Assembly: GCF_000741215.1 (NCBI RefSeq)
Contig: NZ_JGYX01000002.1
Span: 1 to 64,000 of the forward strand
DNA: 64,000 nucleotides
Direction of reading: 5' to 3'
Source of the DNA: Bifidobacterium pullorum subsp. gallinarum
Lineage (GTDB): Bacteria; Actinomycetota; Actinomycetes; Actinomycetales; Bifidobacteriaceae
Within the stretch, counting starts at the first letter, position 1; every line of letters starts with the position of its first letter. The translations under genes and the position numbers were made by a program. A model generated the notes under the pieces. It saw nothing but the letters and a program-made list of their open reading frames with translations, ran no database searches and had not been told where the DNA came from. Below, piece by piece: positions 55,149 through 64,000 of this stretch.

Positions 55149-56230
55149 CCGTCAAACGCACTCCGTCCAGACGTTTCAGGGCCGTTCTGCATACGGAACG
55201 GCCCATTGGTGTATTGTCCTCGCTGAAGACGGAGCTGGCGGTCATCATCACCATCTCCACCGCCATAGCCTTCGTCATGGCCTGGTTCCTGCTGAAATTC
55301 GGCTGGAGCGGATGGATAGCCATGCCGTTGACGCTGATCGTGTCGCTCGGCATCACCTACTTCTTCTCCCGCGGACTGACCTCGCCGTTGCGTCAGATGC
55401 GCGATGCGGCGAAGGCCATGGCCGACGGCGACTACACCGTTCGCGTGCACACCGGCACCGACAGCAACGACGAGGTGGGCCAGCTGGCGCGCTCGTTCAA
55501 CGAGATGGCCGAGGAACTGGAACATGCCGACCAGATGCGGCGGGATATGGTGGCCAACGTCAGCCATGAGCTGCGCACGCCCGTCTCCGCCCTGCAGGCC
55601 ATGGTGGAGAACATGGCCGACGGCATCGTGGAGCCGACACCGGCGAATCTGGAGAGCATCCTCAACCAGACCCATCGCCTCTCCGATCTGATCGCCTTCC
55701 TGCTCGACCTGTCCAGGATGGAGGCGGGGGCCGCCAGCCTGCAGATCGAATGGTTCGACTTCCGCGAATTCATCGACGACACGGTCGAGCCGTTGGAGAT
55801 CGCCGACGGCGGGCACGGCCACACCATCCGGGTCCTCATTCCTGAGGATATCCGCATGGAAGGCGACCAGGACCGGCTGCGCCAGCTGTTCACGAACATC
55901 ATCGCCAACGCGCTCAAGCATTCGGAGGACGGCACCGAGGTGCTCATCGAGGCGCACGAGGACGAGGATGAGGGCATGATCGTCACCAACGTGGTGAATT
56001 ACGGCTCGCAGATCCCCCGGGAGGCGCGATCGGATATCTTCCGGCGCTTCGTCAAGGGCAAAACCGGTCCGGGCACGGAATCGGGCGGCACGGGGCTAGG
56101 GCTGTCCATCGCACGATGGGCGGCGCAGCTGCACGGCGGCACCGTCGCCGTGGTAGACGATTCCCGCGGCGCCGATTTCGAGATCAGGCTGCCGAAGTAT
56201 CATCTCGCGCAGCCGAATCCCGAACCGTAG
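55145..56230 (+). CDS. Sensor histidine kinase
   Basis: 361 aa from a GTG overlapping the regulator stop (GTGA). Two membrane segments (AVIITISTAIAFVMAWFLL and GWIAMPLTLIVSLGITYFF) with almost no extracellular loop, a HAMP domain (LTSPLRQMRDAAKAMADGDY), the HisKA box NVSHELRTPVSAL with the phosphorylated His, and an ATPase domain (NIIANALKHS, GTGLGLSIARW). The tiny outside loop suggests sensing in the membrane or by partners. Its last 47 bases overlap the converging comF-like gene. Confidence 0.93.
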   Translation: MTVKRTPSRRFRAVLHTERPIGVLSSLKTELAVIITISTAIAFVMAWFLLKFGWSGWIAMPLTLIVSLGITYFFSRGLTSPLRQMRDAAKAMADGDYTVRVHTGTDSNDEVGQLARSFNEMAEELEHADQMRRDMVANVSHELRTPVSALQAMVENMADGIVEPTPANLESILNQTHRLSDLIAFLLDLSRMEAGAASLQIEWFDFREFIDDTVEPLEIADGGHGHTIRVLIPEDIRMEGDQDRLRQLFTNIIANALKHSEDGTEVLIEAHEDEDEGMIVTNVVNYGSQIPREARSDIFRRFVKGKTGPGTESGGTGLGLSIARWAAQLHGGTVAVVDDSRGADFEIRLPKYHLAQPNPEP

Positions 56231-56921
56231 CGGCATCCGGTTGCGGCGTATAGGCCACGGACAGGCAGGTGACGACCTGTGCGCCGGAGGATCGGAGCGC
56301 GTCGACGCACTGCCGCATCGTGGCCCCGGTCGTCACGATATCATCCACGACGATGACATGCGCGTGCCGGCACAGTTCCGGCCGCCGCACGGCGATGCGC
56401 CCGCTGACGCGCCGGCTGCGCTGACCTCCGCCCATCTGCACGGACCGTCCGCGGACATGGTCCATCGTGAGCAGGGGAACCACACGCGCATCAATCCCCA
56501 TATCCCGACACGCCCGCGCCACGGCGGCCGCCAGCACGGCGGTATGCCGCCGTCCCCGCCGGTGCACCGACGCCGATGAGGACGGCGCCGGAACCACCAG
56601 GACAGTATGCATCCCGCTCACCGTCGCCTGCAGGCACCGGGCGGCCAGCACGGCCATCGCCTCGGACAACGGCCCGTCGCACTCCTCGTCGCGATGGTCC
56701 TTCCACCCCAGGATCACCTGGCGCACCGCGCCCCCATACCATGCGCACGCGTATCCCCGACCTATGGATGTGCCCGGCATATCGAACACCACCGTCCTGT
56801 CCAGCAGTTCCCGGCACTCGCCGCAGACCACGGCGTCGGGCGCATCGCACCCCGCGCAGCCGCGTGGCAGCACCACATCGCGAATCACGCCCAACCATGC
56901 CGAAATCCCCATGCATCTCAT
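56184..56921 (-). CDS. ComF-family phosphoribosyltransferase-like protein
   Basis: About 245 aa from ATG 56921 (MRCMGISAWLG); Met 56912 is an alternative. An N-terminal zinc-binding CAGCDAPDAVVCGEC is followed by the PRTase-like domain with VRQVILGWKDHRDEECDGPL and the PRPP motif VIVVDDIVTTGATMRQC. ComF proteins are linked to DNA uptake in competent bacteria; in bifidobacteria the role is unproven. The gene converges with and overlaps the histidine kinase gene by 47 bases. Confidence 0.85.
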   Translation of the reverse strand: MRCMGISAWLGVIRDVVLPRGCAGCDAPDAVVCGECRELLDRTVVFDMPGTSIGRGYACAWYGGAVRQVILGWKDHRDEECDGPLSEAMAVLAARCLQATVSGMHTVLVVPAPSSSASVHRRGRRHTAVLAAAVARACRDMGIDARVVPLLTMDHVRGRSVQMGGGQRSRRVSGRIAVRRPELCRHAHVIVVDDIVTTGATMRQCVDALRSSGAQVVTCLSVAYTPQPDAATVRDSAARDDTSAA

Positions 56922-56968
56922 CACAGCACCACGGCGGTGCAGCGGCAACCGACGGCGTGTCCCCTCCC

Positions 56969-57772
56969 CTACGACAGGCGGGCGATCAGCTCGTCGCACA
57001 GCCGCGCGGTATCCTCCGGGCCGGTGACGCGGACGGCCAGGCTCCCCGCCTCGGCCGCCGGATAATCGTTGCCGTCCGGCGACATCCGGTCGCCGACGAA
57101 CATGATCCTGTCCACCGGCAGGTCAAGCGACGCCGCCAGCTCGCGGATGGCGAACGCCTTGTCATAGCCGTGCAACGAGATATCGACGCTGGTGGTGCCG
57201 CCCGCGCGGACCTGCAGTTCGGGCAGATCGGCGGCAACGGCGCGCACGAGTGCGTCACGCTTAGTACCATCCGGATCCCACCGTTCGCGGATCTCGACCG
57301 GCGCCTGCTGCCCCAATGCCGAGAACGTGATCTGGCTGCCGCGGTCCTCGATGCGCGGCCCCCACGTGTCCTCCAGCCACAGCCCCAGTTCCTTGGCATG
57401 GTCGGTCAGCGACGCCACGGCGGCATCGCGCAGGTCGACGCCCAGATCATGCGCGTACACGCACCGCCAGTCATCACCGTCCCAGCGGTAGTATCGGGTT
57501 CCGCTGGTCGGCATCAGATGCAGATGAGAGCGATCGGCGTGGTCGTCCAGCACGTCGAGAATCTGGCTGATGACCAGCCCGTACCGGCCGCCGGTGATCA
57601 CCGCCACCGGCAGCAGCGTGGTGAGCGTGGAGAACCGTTCCGCCATCCAGGGCAGCATCGGTTTGCGGGAGCGGGCGAGCGTGTTGTCCAGATCGAACGC
57701 GACGGCGCGGATCCGCGCGCAGACGGCGTCCATATCCAGCTGGGTCCACGAGGGTACGTCAATAGGGGCCAC
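56969..57772 (-). CDS. HAD-superfamily (IIB) phosphatase, phosphomannomutase-like
   Basis: 267 aa from a GTG at 57772 with AAGGAAG upstream. HAD motifs: VAFDLDNTLA (motif I, with the nucleophile Asp), TSGTRYYRWDGDDW in the cap, GTKRDALVRAV, and VGDRMSPDGNDYPA (motifs III/IV). The pattern recalls eukaryotic-type phosphomannomutases and sucrose-phosphatase-like enzymes. The substrate is not clear. It lies 48 bases before comF on the same strand. Confidence 0.85.
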   Translation of the reverse strand: MAPIDVPSWTQLDMDAVCARIRAVAFDLDNTLARSRKPMLPWMAERFSTLTTLLPVAVITGGRYGLVISQILDVLDDHADRSHLHLMPTSGTRYYRWDGDDWRCVYAHDLGVDLRDAAVASLTDHAKELGLWLEDTWGPRIEDRGSQITFSALGQQAPVEIRERWDPDGTKRDALVRAVAADLPELQVRAGGTTSVDISLHGYDKAFAIRELAASLDLPVDRIMFVGDRMSPDGNDYPAAEAGSLAVRVTGPEDTARLCDELIARLS

Positions 57773-57845
57773 GTCGCTTCCTTTCTTACCACGTCATAGT
57801 CAGTATGGTAGCGCAATGGCCGTGTCTTGGCATAAGGTGGGAACC

Positions 57846-58274
57846 ATGTTCCAACCTCCATGGGAAGCGAAGGTCTATCGCAACAGGCACGGCCGCGGCA
57901 TCAGGACGCCGATGTTCGGCGCACGCCTGCCCCGGTACCGCACCCGCGGCGGTATGTTCGACGACATGGTCGCCGCGCAGATCCGACGGTTGAACGACGC
58001 TTGGCCGGAGCTGATCCGGCCGTTGCAGTTCGCCGTGGAGGATGTGCCGCCCTCCGACCCCGCCCCATGGGAGCCACGGCGCAGCAATTCCTCGCAGTGC
58101 TTCGCCGCCTCGCACGGCATCCCCGCCCGCGTGGTGCTGTACCGCATGCCGATACAATCCCGGTCCCGGACCAAGCTCGACATGCAGCTGATCATTCGGG
58201 ACGAACTGGTCGGACGTATCGGCGAACTCTACGGACGGCGTCCCGAGGAGATCGATCCGGACTGGGGTCTGTGA
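57846..58274 (+). CDS. Actinobacterial metallopeptidase-family protein
   Basis: 142 aa from ATG 57846 with AAGGTGG upstream; a longer frame starts in the shadow of the HAD gene. Features are RHGRGIRTPMFG near the start, FDDMVAAQIRRL, LQFAVEDVPPSDP and RVVLYRMPIQSRS. It resembles the actinobacterial branch of a minimal zincin-like family in which the HExxH motif is missing; here none is seen either. The neighbourhood (DUF5719, glycosyltransferase, whiB, LCP) is the conserved cluster seen in other Actinobacteria. Confidence 0.75.
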   Translation: MFQPPWEAKVYRNRHGRGIRTPMFGARLPRYRTRGGMFDDMVAAQIRRLNDAWPELIRPLQFAVEDVPPSDPAPWEPRRSNSSQCFAASHGIPARVVLYRMPIQSRSRTKLDMQLIIRDELVGRIGELYGRRPEEIDPDWGL

Positions 58275-58278
58275 CGCC

Positions 58279-59814
58279 TCAGCGAATCACCGCACGATCG
58301 GATTGGGACAGAACCGTCTCCTGGACCGGCGTCAACGCCGTGGTCTGCAGGTTAGCCAATCCCGCCAACCCGGACTCGTCCACATCGGGCTGGGACAATC
58401 GCACGCCCCACACCACGGATTCCGAAGGATCATCCACCATGATCACGGCCGCGTCCTCGCCGAGGTCCGTCACCGCCAGGTCGACGGCGGCGCCGTCTTC
58501 AAGATCGATCTGGTGCTCCCCCACATGACGGCCGTCGGCGTCATAGGCGTGCATCGTCACCGAGGTGCGTTCCCCGGAGACATTGGCCATCGTCAGCTCG
58601 CCACGGGTATCGGACGGCACGGCAACGGCCGAGGCCGCCGCGGCGGTTCCGGGGAGCGCCACGGTGAAGTCGGATTGTCCGTCGTCGCCGCCCCGTTCGG
58701 CAAGGGCCATGGCATTGACCGCCGCGTCGGATTCGATGACGACGCCCAGCGTATGCTCGGGAGCCTCGCCCAGGTCGAACATCGTCACGCGACCGGCGTC
58801 CAGTTGCCCCTCATCGGCCGCCGTCGTCCCCTGCGCCGTCAGCCATGACACGGTGACCGAGGCGGTTTCCTCCGCACGCACCGTCACCCGCACGGCATCC
58901 CCCTCGCGCACCGAGGGGATGACGGCATCGGACGACGACTGCGAGACGGGCGGGATATAGTCGATGCCCTGGGGGTTCAGCCCATCCATCCGCGTCATCC
59001 GCACCACCGCGGCCACCGGCGTCTCGTCGCTGTCGAGCGTGACGAACAGGCCGTCCTGTCCGGAGGCGGCCGCTGCCAGATCGACCGAGGATTCGCCATG
59101 GGCGTCGACGGTCAGCGTATTGCCCGTGGTCAACGATATCGCCTCGCCATCCGAGCTGCCCCATACCCGCATGGTGACGGCCGTGGCACGATCCGACGGG
59201 TTGGACACCACCAGCTCCTGTGTGGTGCCGGTGGCGGTCGCCGGCAGCATGAACGACTGGCTGAGCGATGGCACCACGCAGGTCGCCGCCGCCACACCAC
59301 GCAGGTCGCCGTCGGTGGCCCAGGACGCGACGCTGCCCGCCGCGCCGGTTCCGTCCTCGGAGGCCGTCAGACGGGTGTCGAACAGGGTCGGGCTGTCGTC
59401 CACGGCACCGGAGAGGACGGCTATGGCGTCCGCGTCATCGCCGTCGGACAGGCGTTCGGCCTCGGCGTCGGCGTTCGCCATCGGCGTCACCGAGGACATG
59501 TAGACGGATCCGAGCGCGGCATATCGGGCCGACGACGTGATATTGCCCGACGATGCCTGGAACTCGCTGTCTCCGTACGAATCCGAGTCCATCAGCGCCA
59601 TGCGCCCGGGGCAGTACTGTTCGATCCGTTCCGTGCTGACGTCATAGGCGCCCGCGGCCGAGCCGCCGGCGTCATCGACCAGTCCCGTCCACGGCCGATA
59701 GCATACGAATACCGTCATCAGCGCTATCAGCACCACCGCGGACACCACGGAAACCGACACCTTGCCCGCCAATCCCGCTGCGGACGAACGGGCATGTCGA
59801 CGAGAATCGGTCAT
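58279..59814 (-). CDS. DUF5719 membrane-anchored secreted protein
   Basis: 511 aa from ATG 59814 with GGGAGG upstream. One N-terminal membrane segment (VSVSVVSAVVLIALMTVFVCY), the rest outside and rich in Ala, Ser, Asp and Thr with repeated beta-type motifs (ELVVSNPSDRATAVTMRVWG, ELTMANVSGERTSVTMHAYD) and GVRLSQP near the end, the pattern of DUF5719. Its start overlaps the stop of the glycosyltransferase gene by four bases, so they are coupled. An envelope or polysaccharide-related role is inferred from this. Confidence 0.82.
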   Translation of the reverse strand: MTDSRRHARSSAAGLAGKVSVSVVSAVVLIALMTVFVCYRPWTGLVDDAGGSAAGAYDVSTERIEQYCPGRMALMDSDSYGDSEFQASSGNITSSARYAALGSVYMSSVTPMANADAEAERLSDGDDADAIAVLSGAVDDSPTLFDTRLTASEDGTGAAGSVASWATDGDLRGVAAATCVVPSLSQSFMLPATATGTTQELVVSNPSDRATAVTMRVWGSSDGEAISLTTGNTLTVDAHGESSVDLAAAASGQDGLFVTLDSDETPVAAVVRMTRMDGLNPQGIDYIPPVSQSSSDAVIPSVREGDAVRVTVRAEETASVTVSWLTAQGTTAADEGQLDAGRVTMFDLGEAPEHTLGVVIESDAAVNAMALAERGGDDGQSDFTVALPGTAAAASAVAVPSDTRGELTMANVSGERTSVTMHAYDADGRHVGEHQIDLEDGAAVDLAVTDLGEDAAVIMVDDPSESVVWGVRLSQPDVDESGLAGLANLQTTALTPVQETVLSQSDRAVIR

Positions 59815-62800
59815 GATTCCTCCCAATCATATCGATGCGACCGCGGCCACGCCACCACGCAGTACAGCACGATGACCACGCCCATACACCACAGCCAAGC
59901 CCTACGCCAGACGCTGGACTGAATCTCACGCTGATGCGCGGTGTCGATGCCTTGGTGCAGCGGATCGATCAGCGTGAATCGGAAGTACGTGCCGTCGGCG
60001 TTGCTCACCACGGATTGCACACCGTCCGAGGCGGTGATATTAGCGGACAACTGATCACCTGCCTCTTCGCTGTCCGCACTGCCGGTGGATACATAGATGC
60101 CCCCGAATCCCAGCGAGGCGATATCGGCGATCGCCTGGGCGTCGGCGTTCGCCATCAGGCGCGCCGCCGCGGACGCCAACAACTCGTCGGCCTCGTCGCG
60201 GATGCCGGAGACCTGCTGGGCGCGCTGCCCGACGGAATTGTCGATCACATCCCCCAGTCCCGTACGCATCACGGCGTATTCCACATGGTTGTTCGACCGT
60301 GCGGCAACGGCAAGGATGCGGTGCGCCGGATTCTGTTCCAGATAGTCCACGGCCACCATCGGCAGTCCGCCGCCGGAGGAGGACAGTTCCGCATCATGCC
60401 GCGTCAGACCATACCCCGACCATACGCAGACCCCCGCGGCCAAGACCACGGCCAGCAGCGCCCGCCCAGCTACGGTCAGACGCATACGGGCCCGCCGGTC
60501 CCCCCGGCCGGACAGCGGGTCGAACCGTTTCACGGCCATGCCCGCCACCATGCAGGCGCATGACATCAGTCCCAGCAGGCACATGACGACTCCGGGCAAC
60601 GCCGTTCCGGCGGCCGCGCCGTCATCGCCCGCCCCGGTGGCCACCCGCACGGACAGCAGCGCCGCCGCGGCGCCGGCGATCACGACCACCCACATCATGC
60701 GCGAGGCGCGCAGCACGAACGGCAGCGCCAACGACACGACGGCCAGCACCGCCACAACGGCGCACACGCCGAACACCGCCACCTGCAGCCACAGCTGGTC
60801 GCCGGACACGGTCAGCCCGAACGCGCGCATCAGCACGCCGGTCAGGGACAACGCCGCCGGCTCCCCGCCGGCCGCCGCATCCGGTACGGTGGCGTCGCCG
60901 AACAGCTGACGCCATGCCCCGTCGCCGAAGCGACGGACCACGTTGACCAACGTCGGGGCCAGCACCAGAGCGGCGGGCAACGGGATCAGCAGCAAGGTGG
61001 CACGGTGCCGACGCACGAAGACGAAGAACACCAGGAACGCCACCACCAGCGACAGCAGCAGCTGCGGTTCGGCCGCCACCACGGGGATGAAGCACAGCGC
61101 CGACGCCGCGGCGGCCTGCACCGACTTGTGCGGCCTGACCGGGTCCTCGGTCCGGTACATGCCCACGGCACGGAACGCGAAGGCGAACGCCGCAGGCAGG
61201 AACACCATCACCGTCAGCATCGGCAGATTGGCCGAATCGTACAATCCCAGTCCCAGGGACAGAGCGAACCACAGCAGCGACGCCGTGACGCGCACGGCAT
61301 CCGAACGGGTGAACACGCCGGCCAGGGCCCAGAACGACAGCACGCTCAACGGCGCCGCGGCGAACAGCAGCAGCGCCGTGGCCGCAGCCACATGGCCCAG
61401 CGTGCACACCGAGGCCACCATCAGCACCAGCAGCCACGGCGTGGGCGGCGCGGGTACGCCCGTGCCGGTGCCGAACGCCCATGAGGAGGTCGCGGCCTCC
61501 ACCAGCTGCGAGAACGTGGCATCCGTGGGAACCCACGCATCCGAGACGACGGCCGCCCCGCCGAACACCGCACGGAGCACCGTCCAATGCGTGCCGGCCA
61601 CAACGGCGAACGCCGCGATCGCGGCCAGGAGCACCGCGGTCCACCGGCATACCGAACGACGCAGCAGATGCTCGCGGGCCAACGGATTGAGCACCACGGT
61701 GTCGCGCTGGTCGGAGAACGCCTGGCTGCGGTCGTGCCACTGCCCGATCTGCTGGCGGGTCGCCGACAACACCGACAGGCGCGCCAACGGCACCGTGCCC
61801 TGACGCACCACCCGTTTCCTGGCCCGCACGGCCGCCGGCAGCGTGCCCAGCGCGCGCCATGGCAGCGCCAGCTCGCACAACGCCGCATACGGCTGCTTGC
61901 GTGACAGCCTCACTACCGCCATCACCACGGAACGCAGCAGTCGCCATATCCATAGGAACGGCCACCACACCGTACGGATATCCGTGTAGTAATACCGCTG
62001 CTGCGCCTCCAGCACCCCCATGGCGGTGTCATAGGCGTCCTCCTGGGCCACCGGTTCGCCCTCATGGGTGCGGATGCCCTCGAACCTGGCCCTCCGGTGC
62101 GCCACCTCGGCGGTGGGCACCACCACCACGCGGCCGCCGCCCAGGCAGATGCGCCGGCACAGGTCGTCGGCCTCGGTGAAGCTGCCGAACCACGGATCCG
62201 TTCCCCCGGTGGTCTGCAACGTGGACAGCGGCATCAACGCGCCGGCCAAGGACACGGCGAATACATCCTGCCGGCCGTCATACTGCTCCTGGTCCGGCTC
62301 GCCGTCCACCACCAGGGATTCCAGATGATGCCTGCCGGCATACGATCCCACGTTATGCAGGTTCTCCCCGCTCCAGTCCAGCTGTTTGGCACCGAGCAGC
62401 GATGCGGTGGGCGTATTGCGCCGCGCCTCCAGCAACGCCTCCAGACAGGCATCGGCCGGCTTCGAATCGTCATGCAGCGTCCACAGCGCGGACACGGCGC
62501 GTTCCAGCCGTGCGTATTTCAGCCCACGCATCACCGCGTCGAAGAACGAACGTGCGCCTGCGGCGCGGACGATCTGTACGCTCAGCGCCTGGTCGGGTTC
62601 CCCGTCCCGCAGCGGCACTTCGGAATGGACCGGCTGCCCCGTCAGCCCGGTGCAGTCCGCCACGATCACGGTTCCCGGCAGCACGGTCTGGTTCAGCACG
62701 GCGTGCATGGTGTCGCCAAGGAACCGGAGATCCCCCTCGACCGTGATCACGGCGGCCACCGTATGGTCCACGGCCCGCTTGTGCAAGGGCATGGCCGCCG

Positions 62801-62849
62801 CCTGCTCGGCGATAATCCGCTGAATGTCGCTGTTGCCTGTGGAATTCAT
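59811..62849 (-). CDS. Large membrane glycosyltransferase (GT2 N-terminus)
   Basis: 1012 aa from ATG 62849, with GGGAG upstream. The first 300 residues are a GT2-type domain (VAAVITVEGDLRFLGDTMHAVLNQT, LWTLHDDSKP, FGSFTEADDLCRRI), followed by about twelve membrane segments and a C-terminal extracytoplasmic domain ending in a final membrane helix (RRAWLWCMGVVIVLYCVVAW). It probably moves sugars for a cell-wall polymer. It lies between whiB and DUF5719, an arrangement found in other Actinobacteria including mycobacteria. Confidence 0.88.
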   Translation of the reverse strand: MNSTGNSDIQRIIAEQAAAMPLHKRAVDHTVAAVITVEGDLRFLGDTMHAVLNQTVLPGTVIVADCTGLTGQPVHSEVPLRDGEPDQALSVQIVRAAGARSFFDAVMRGLKYARLERAVSALWTLHDDSKPADACLEALLEARRNTPTASLLGAKQLDWSGENLHNVGSYAGRHHLESLVVDGEPDQEQYDGRQDVFAVSLAGALMPLSTLQTTGGTDPWFGSFTEADDLCRRICLGGGRVVVVPTAEVAHRRARFEGIRTHEGEPVAQEDAYDTAMGVLEAQQRYYYTDIRTVWWPFLWIWRLLRSVVMAVVRLSRKQPYAALCELALPWRALGTLPAAVRARKRVVRQGTVPLARLSVLSATRQQIGQWHDRSQAFSDQRDTVVLNPLAREHLLRRSVCRWTAVLLAAIAAFAVVAGTHWTVLRAVFGGAAVVSDAWVPTDATFSQLVEAATSSWAFGTGTGVPAPPTPWLLVLMVASVCTLGHVAAATALLLFAAAPLSVLSFWALAGVFTRSDAVRVTASLLWFALSLGLGLYDSANLPMLTVMVFLPAAFAFAFRAVGMYRTEDPVRPHKSVQAAAASALCFIPVVAAEPQLLLSLVVAFLVFFVFVRRHRATLLLIPLPAALVLAPTLVNVVRRFGDGAWRQLFGDATVPDAAAGGEPAALSLTGVLMRAFGLTVSGDQLWLQVAVFGVCAVVAVLAVVSLALPFVLRASRMMWVVVIAGAAAALLSVRVATGAGDDGAAAGTALPGVVMCLLGLMSCACMVAGMAVKRFDPLSGRGDRRARMRLTVAGRALLAVVLAAGVCVWSGYGLTRHDAELSSSGGGLPMVAVDYLEQNPAHRILAVAARSNNHVEYAVMRTGLGDVIDNSVGQRAQQVSGIRDEADELLASAAARLMANADAQAIADIASLGFGGIYVSTGSADSEEAGDQLSANITASDGVQSVVSNADGTYFRFTLIDPLHQGIDTAHQREIQSSVWRRAWLWCMGVVIVLYCVVAWPRSHRYDWEES

Positions 62850-62881
62850 AACTCCCAGTGTACGCAACGGGTGCCCGTGCG

Positions 62882-63181
62882 TTACGCCCGTCCCCTGCGC
62901 TCCTTCTTATACCGACGGCGTTCGCGTTCGCTCATGCCGCCCCAGATGCCGAATCGCTCGTCGTGTTCGATGGCCCAATCCAGACACTGTTCACGCACCT
63001 CGCACTGGGCGCACACGCGCTTGGCGTCCCGGGTGGATCCGCCCTTCTCCGGAAAGAACGCCTCCGGATCGGTCTGCGAGCACAACGCCTTATGCTGCCA
63101 TGACAGATCGTCGCCCGACTGGAACAACCCCCACAACTTGGATAGCGGCTCATCGGCGGATTCGTCCATGACCCCCCACAT
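62882..63181 (-). CDS. WhiB-family iron-sulfur transcription factor
   Basis: 99 aa from ATG 63181, chosen because AAGGAGG lies six bases upstream; longer frames start further out without such a site. Four cysteines are arranged as C-x22-CAQC-x5-C, the ligands of a [4Fe-4S] cluster, followed by the conserved GIWGGMSERERRRYKKERR turn and basic tail. Its cluster position beside the glycosyltransferase and LCP gene recalls WhiB2/WhmD of mycobacteria, which works in cell division. It acts through the sigma factor. Confidence 0.93.
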   Translation of the reverse strand: MWGVMDESADEPLSKLWGLFQSGDDLSWQHKALCSQTDPEAFFPEKGGSTRDAKRVCAQCEVREQCLDWAIEHDERFGIWGGMSERERRRYKKERRGRA

Positions 63182-63452
63182 GTTGTCCTCCTTGCCTAGG
63201 CCGTGTGCAATCGATTCGCTTAAATTACACACTTGTCACTTGGGATTTGTCAAATCAAAAGCCGTGTCAATACCGCCCTTTAAGGGGTGCAGATGCTATA
63301 TTGCCCCTTCCGTACATGCCGGCTCTGTTCCGATCCGGTGAACATCATGGCCCCGTATTCCCATTTTGGGGCATTGTTCAGGCCGGTGGCTTACAATCTA
63401 TTCCGTTCAACCGCGACGGGCGCTCATAACCCGCAACCAGGAAGGCGACGAC
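63182..63452. promoter_or_regulatory. Divergent promoter region whiB/LCP
   Basis: 271 bases with AT-rich parts (TTAAATTACACACTTGTCACTTGGGATTTGTCAAATCAAAAG). TTACACACTTG and TTGTCA-like elements could serve as promoter parts, but exact boxes were not fixed. Confidence 0.45.
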
Positions 63453-64000
63453 GTGACCTCACACCGCAGGACCAACCGCACAATCCCCAACATCGCGGGA
63501 AGCATCGCCTCGCATCCACGGCACAGCAGCCAATACCGCATCAGTCACGTTGTGCGCACCGTTCTGGTATCCATCCTATTGGCGGCCCTCACATTCGTCG
63601 GCACCGCAGCCGCGGCCGTGTGGGTGGATATCAACAGCACCATCGAGCAACGGTCGTTCACCCTGCCGGTGCAGGCGGACGATGCCGACAAGGACAACGA
63701 GCCCCAGCTGGTGGACGTGAACGCCGGCAAGCCGGTCAATGTGCTCCTCCTGGGTCAGGACACCCGCGAGGGCGACGGCAACGCCGCCGTGGGCGGCAGC
63801 GACGACTCGACCGCGAACCTCCATAATGCGGACACGACGATCGTGGCGCAGATCGCCGCCGACCGCTCCTACATCAACCTGGTCTCGATCCCCCGCGATT
63901 CCATGGTCGACGTCCCCAGCTGCTCCACGGCCAACGGCACCATCCCCGCGCAGTATTACGTGCAGTTCAACTCGATCTTCGCCAACGCCTACTCCTATGG
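63453..64000 (+). CDS. LCP (LytR-CpsA-Psr) family protein, N-terminal part (runs off right edge)
   Basis: A GTG at 63453, preceded by AGGAAGGCGAC, opens a frame to the window end (182 codons visible). It has a cytoplasmic basic start, one membrane segment (VLVSILLAALTFVGTAAAAVWV, about 35-57), and the LCP domain start: VNVLLLGQDTREG, NADTTIVAQIAA and LVSIPRDSMVDVP. LCP enzymes attach teichoic-acid-like or other polymers to peptidoglycan, using a polyprenyl-pyrophosphate donor. The arginine and aspartate of the active site (QDTR; SIPRD) are visible. Confidence 0.9.
   Translation, partial: MTSHRRTNRTIPNIAGSIASHPRHSSQYRISHVVRTVLVSILLAALTFVGTAAAAVWVDINSTIEQRSFTLPVQADDADKDNEPQLVDVNAGKPVNVLLLGQDTREGDGNAAVGGSDDSTANLHNADTTIVAQIAADRSYINLVSIPRDSMVDVPSCSTANGTIPAQYYVQFNSIFANAYSY

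Noticed and set aside
57570-58274. 234-aa version of the metallopeptidase-like gene
   Set aside because: The first 90 codons are antisense to the HAD gene start; ATG 57846 has a proper ribosome site and family-like length.

Overview
The window reads as a chromosomal segment of a Bifidobacterium (species not determined). The strongest evidence is a full-length xylulose-5-phosphate/fructose-6-phosphate phosphoketolase (xfp) beside pta and ackA, the acetate branch of the bifid shunt. Actinobacterial markers agree: a WhiB protein, CarD, an ANTAR response regulator, DUF5719 and an LCP protein, in high-GC DNA. No rRNA and no CRISPR array were seen.

Layout. (1) 1-14200 is an accessory region ending at the 3' end of guaA, a known integration hotspot in many bacteria. 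It starts with an IS21-type transposase gene running off the left edge and an IS30-type transposase remnant. Four nuclease or defence-like genes follow: DUF262/DUF1524, an HsdR with no visible HsdM/HsdS, a PD-(D/E)XK protein, and a small protein that looks internally deleted. Next is a collapsed prophage: scaffold, major capsid, a chimeric connector/BspA-repeat gene, two reverse-strand cargo genes, and a lysis cassette broken by several apparent one-base deletions. (2) 14201-25741 is core genome: guaA, xfp, pta, ackA, aroA, a membrane protein and a YdcF-type protein; xfp, pta and ackA each end in a strong hairpin. (3) 25996-32888 is a 6.9-kb island whose outer ends carry a 27-bp direct repeat of the 3' end of tRNA-Pro(TGG). 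It holds a eukaryotic-type protein kinase, a type II restriction-modification operon (HTH-C5 methyltransferase, MvaI/BcnI-like nuclease, two metal-ribbon proteins), a phage lysin remnant and a small unknown gene, with no integrase. (4) 33050-64000 is core genome: glgX, NUDIX, Nif3, polA, ANTAR regulator, atypical tRNA-Leu, pyk, uvrB, coaE, rpsA, folD, a zinc/manganese ABC transporter, ispF, carD, glgB, a two-component system, comF, a HAD phosphatase, and the metallopeptidase-DUF5719-glycosyltransferase-whiB-LCP cell-envelope block, the last gene cut by the right edge.

How the parts work together. Xfp, Pta and AckA convert sugar phosphates to acetyl-phosphate, acetyl-CoA, acetate and ATP; Pyk closes lower glycolysis and has a LacI-type operator upstream. 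GlgX and GlgB remodel glycogen. The two accessory regions have different origins: the left one resembles DNA of Coriobacteriia and their phages (from memory of such proteins, not a search), while the tRNA-Pro island has AT-rich sections and carries an apparently complete restriction-modification system on a decayed prophage scaffold.
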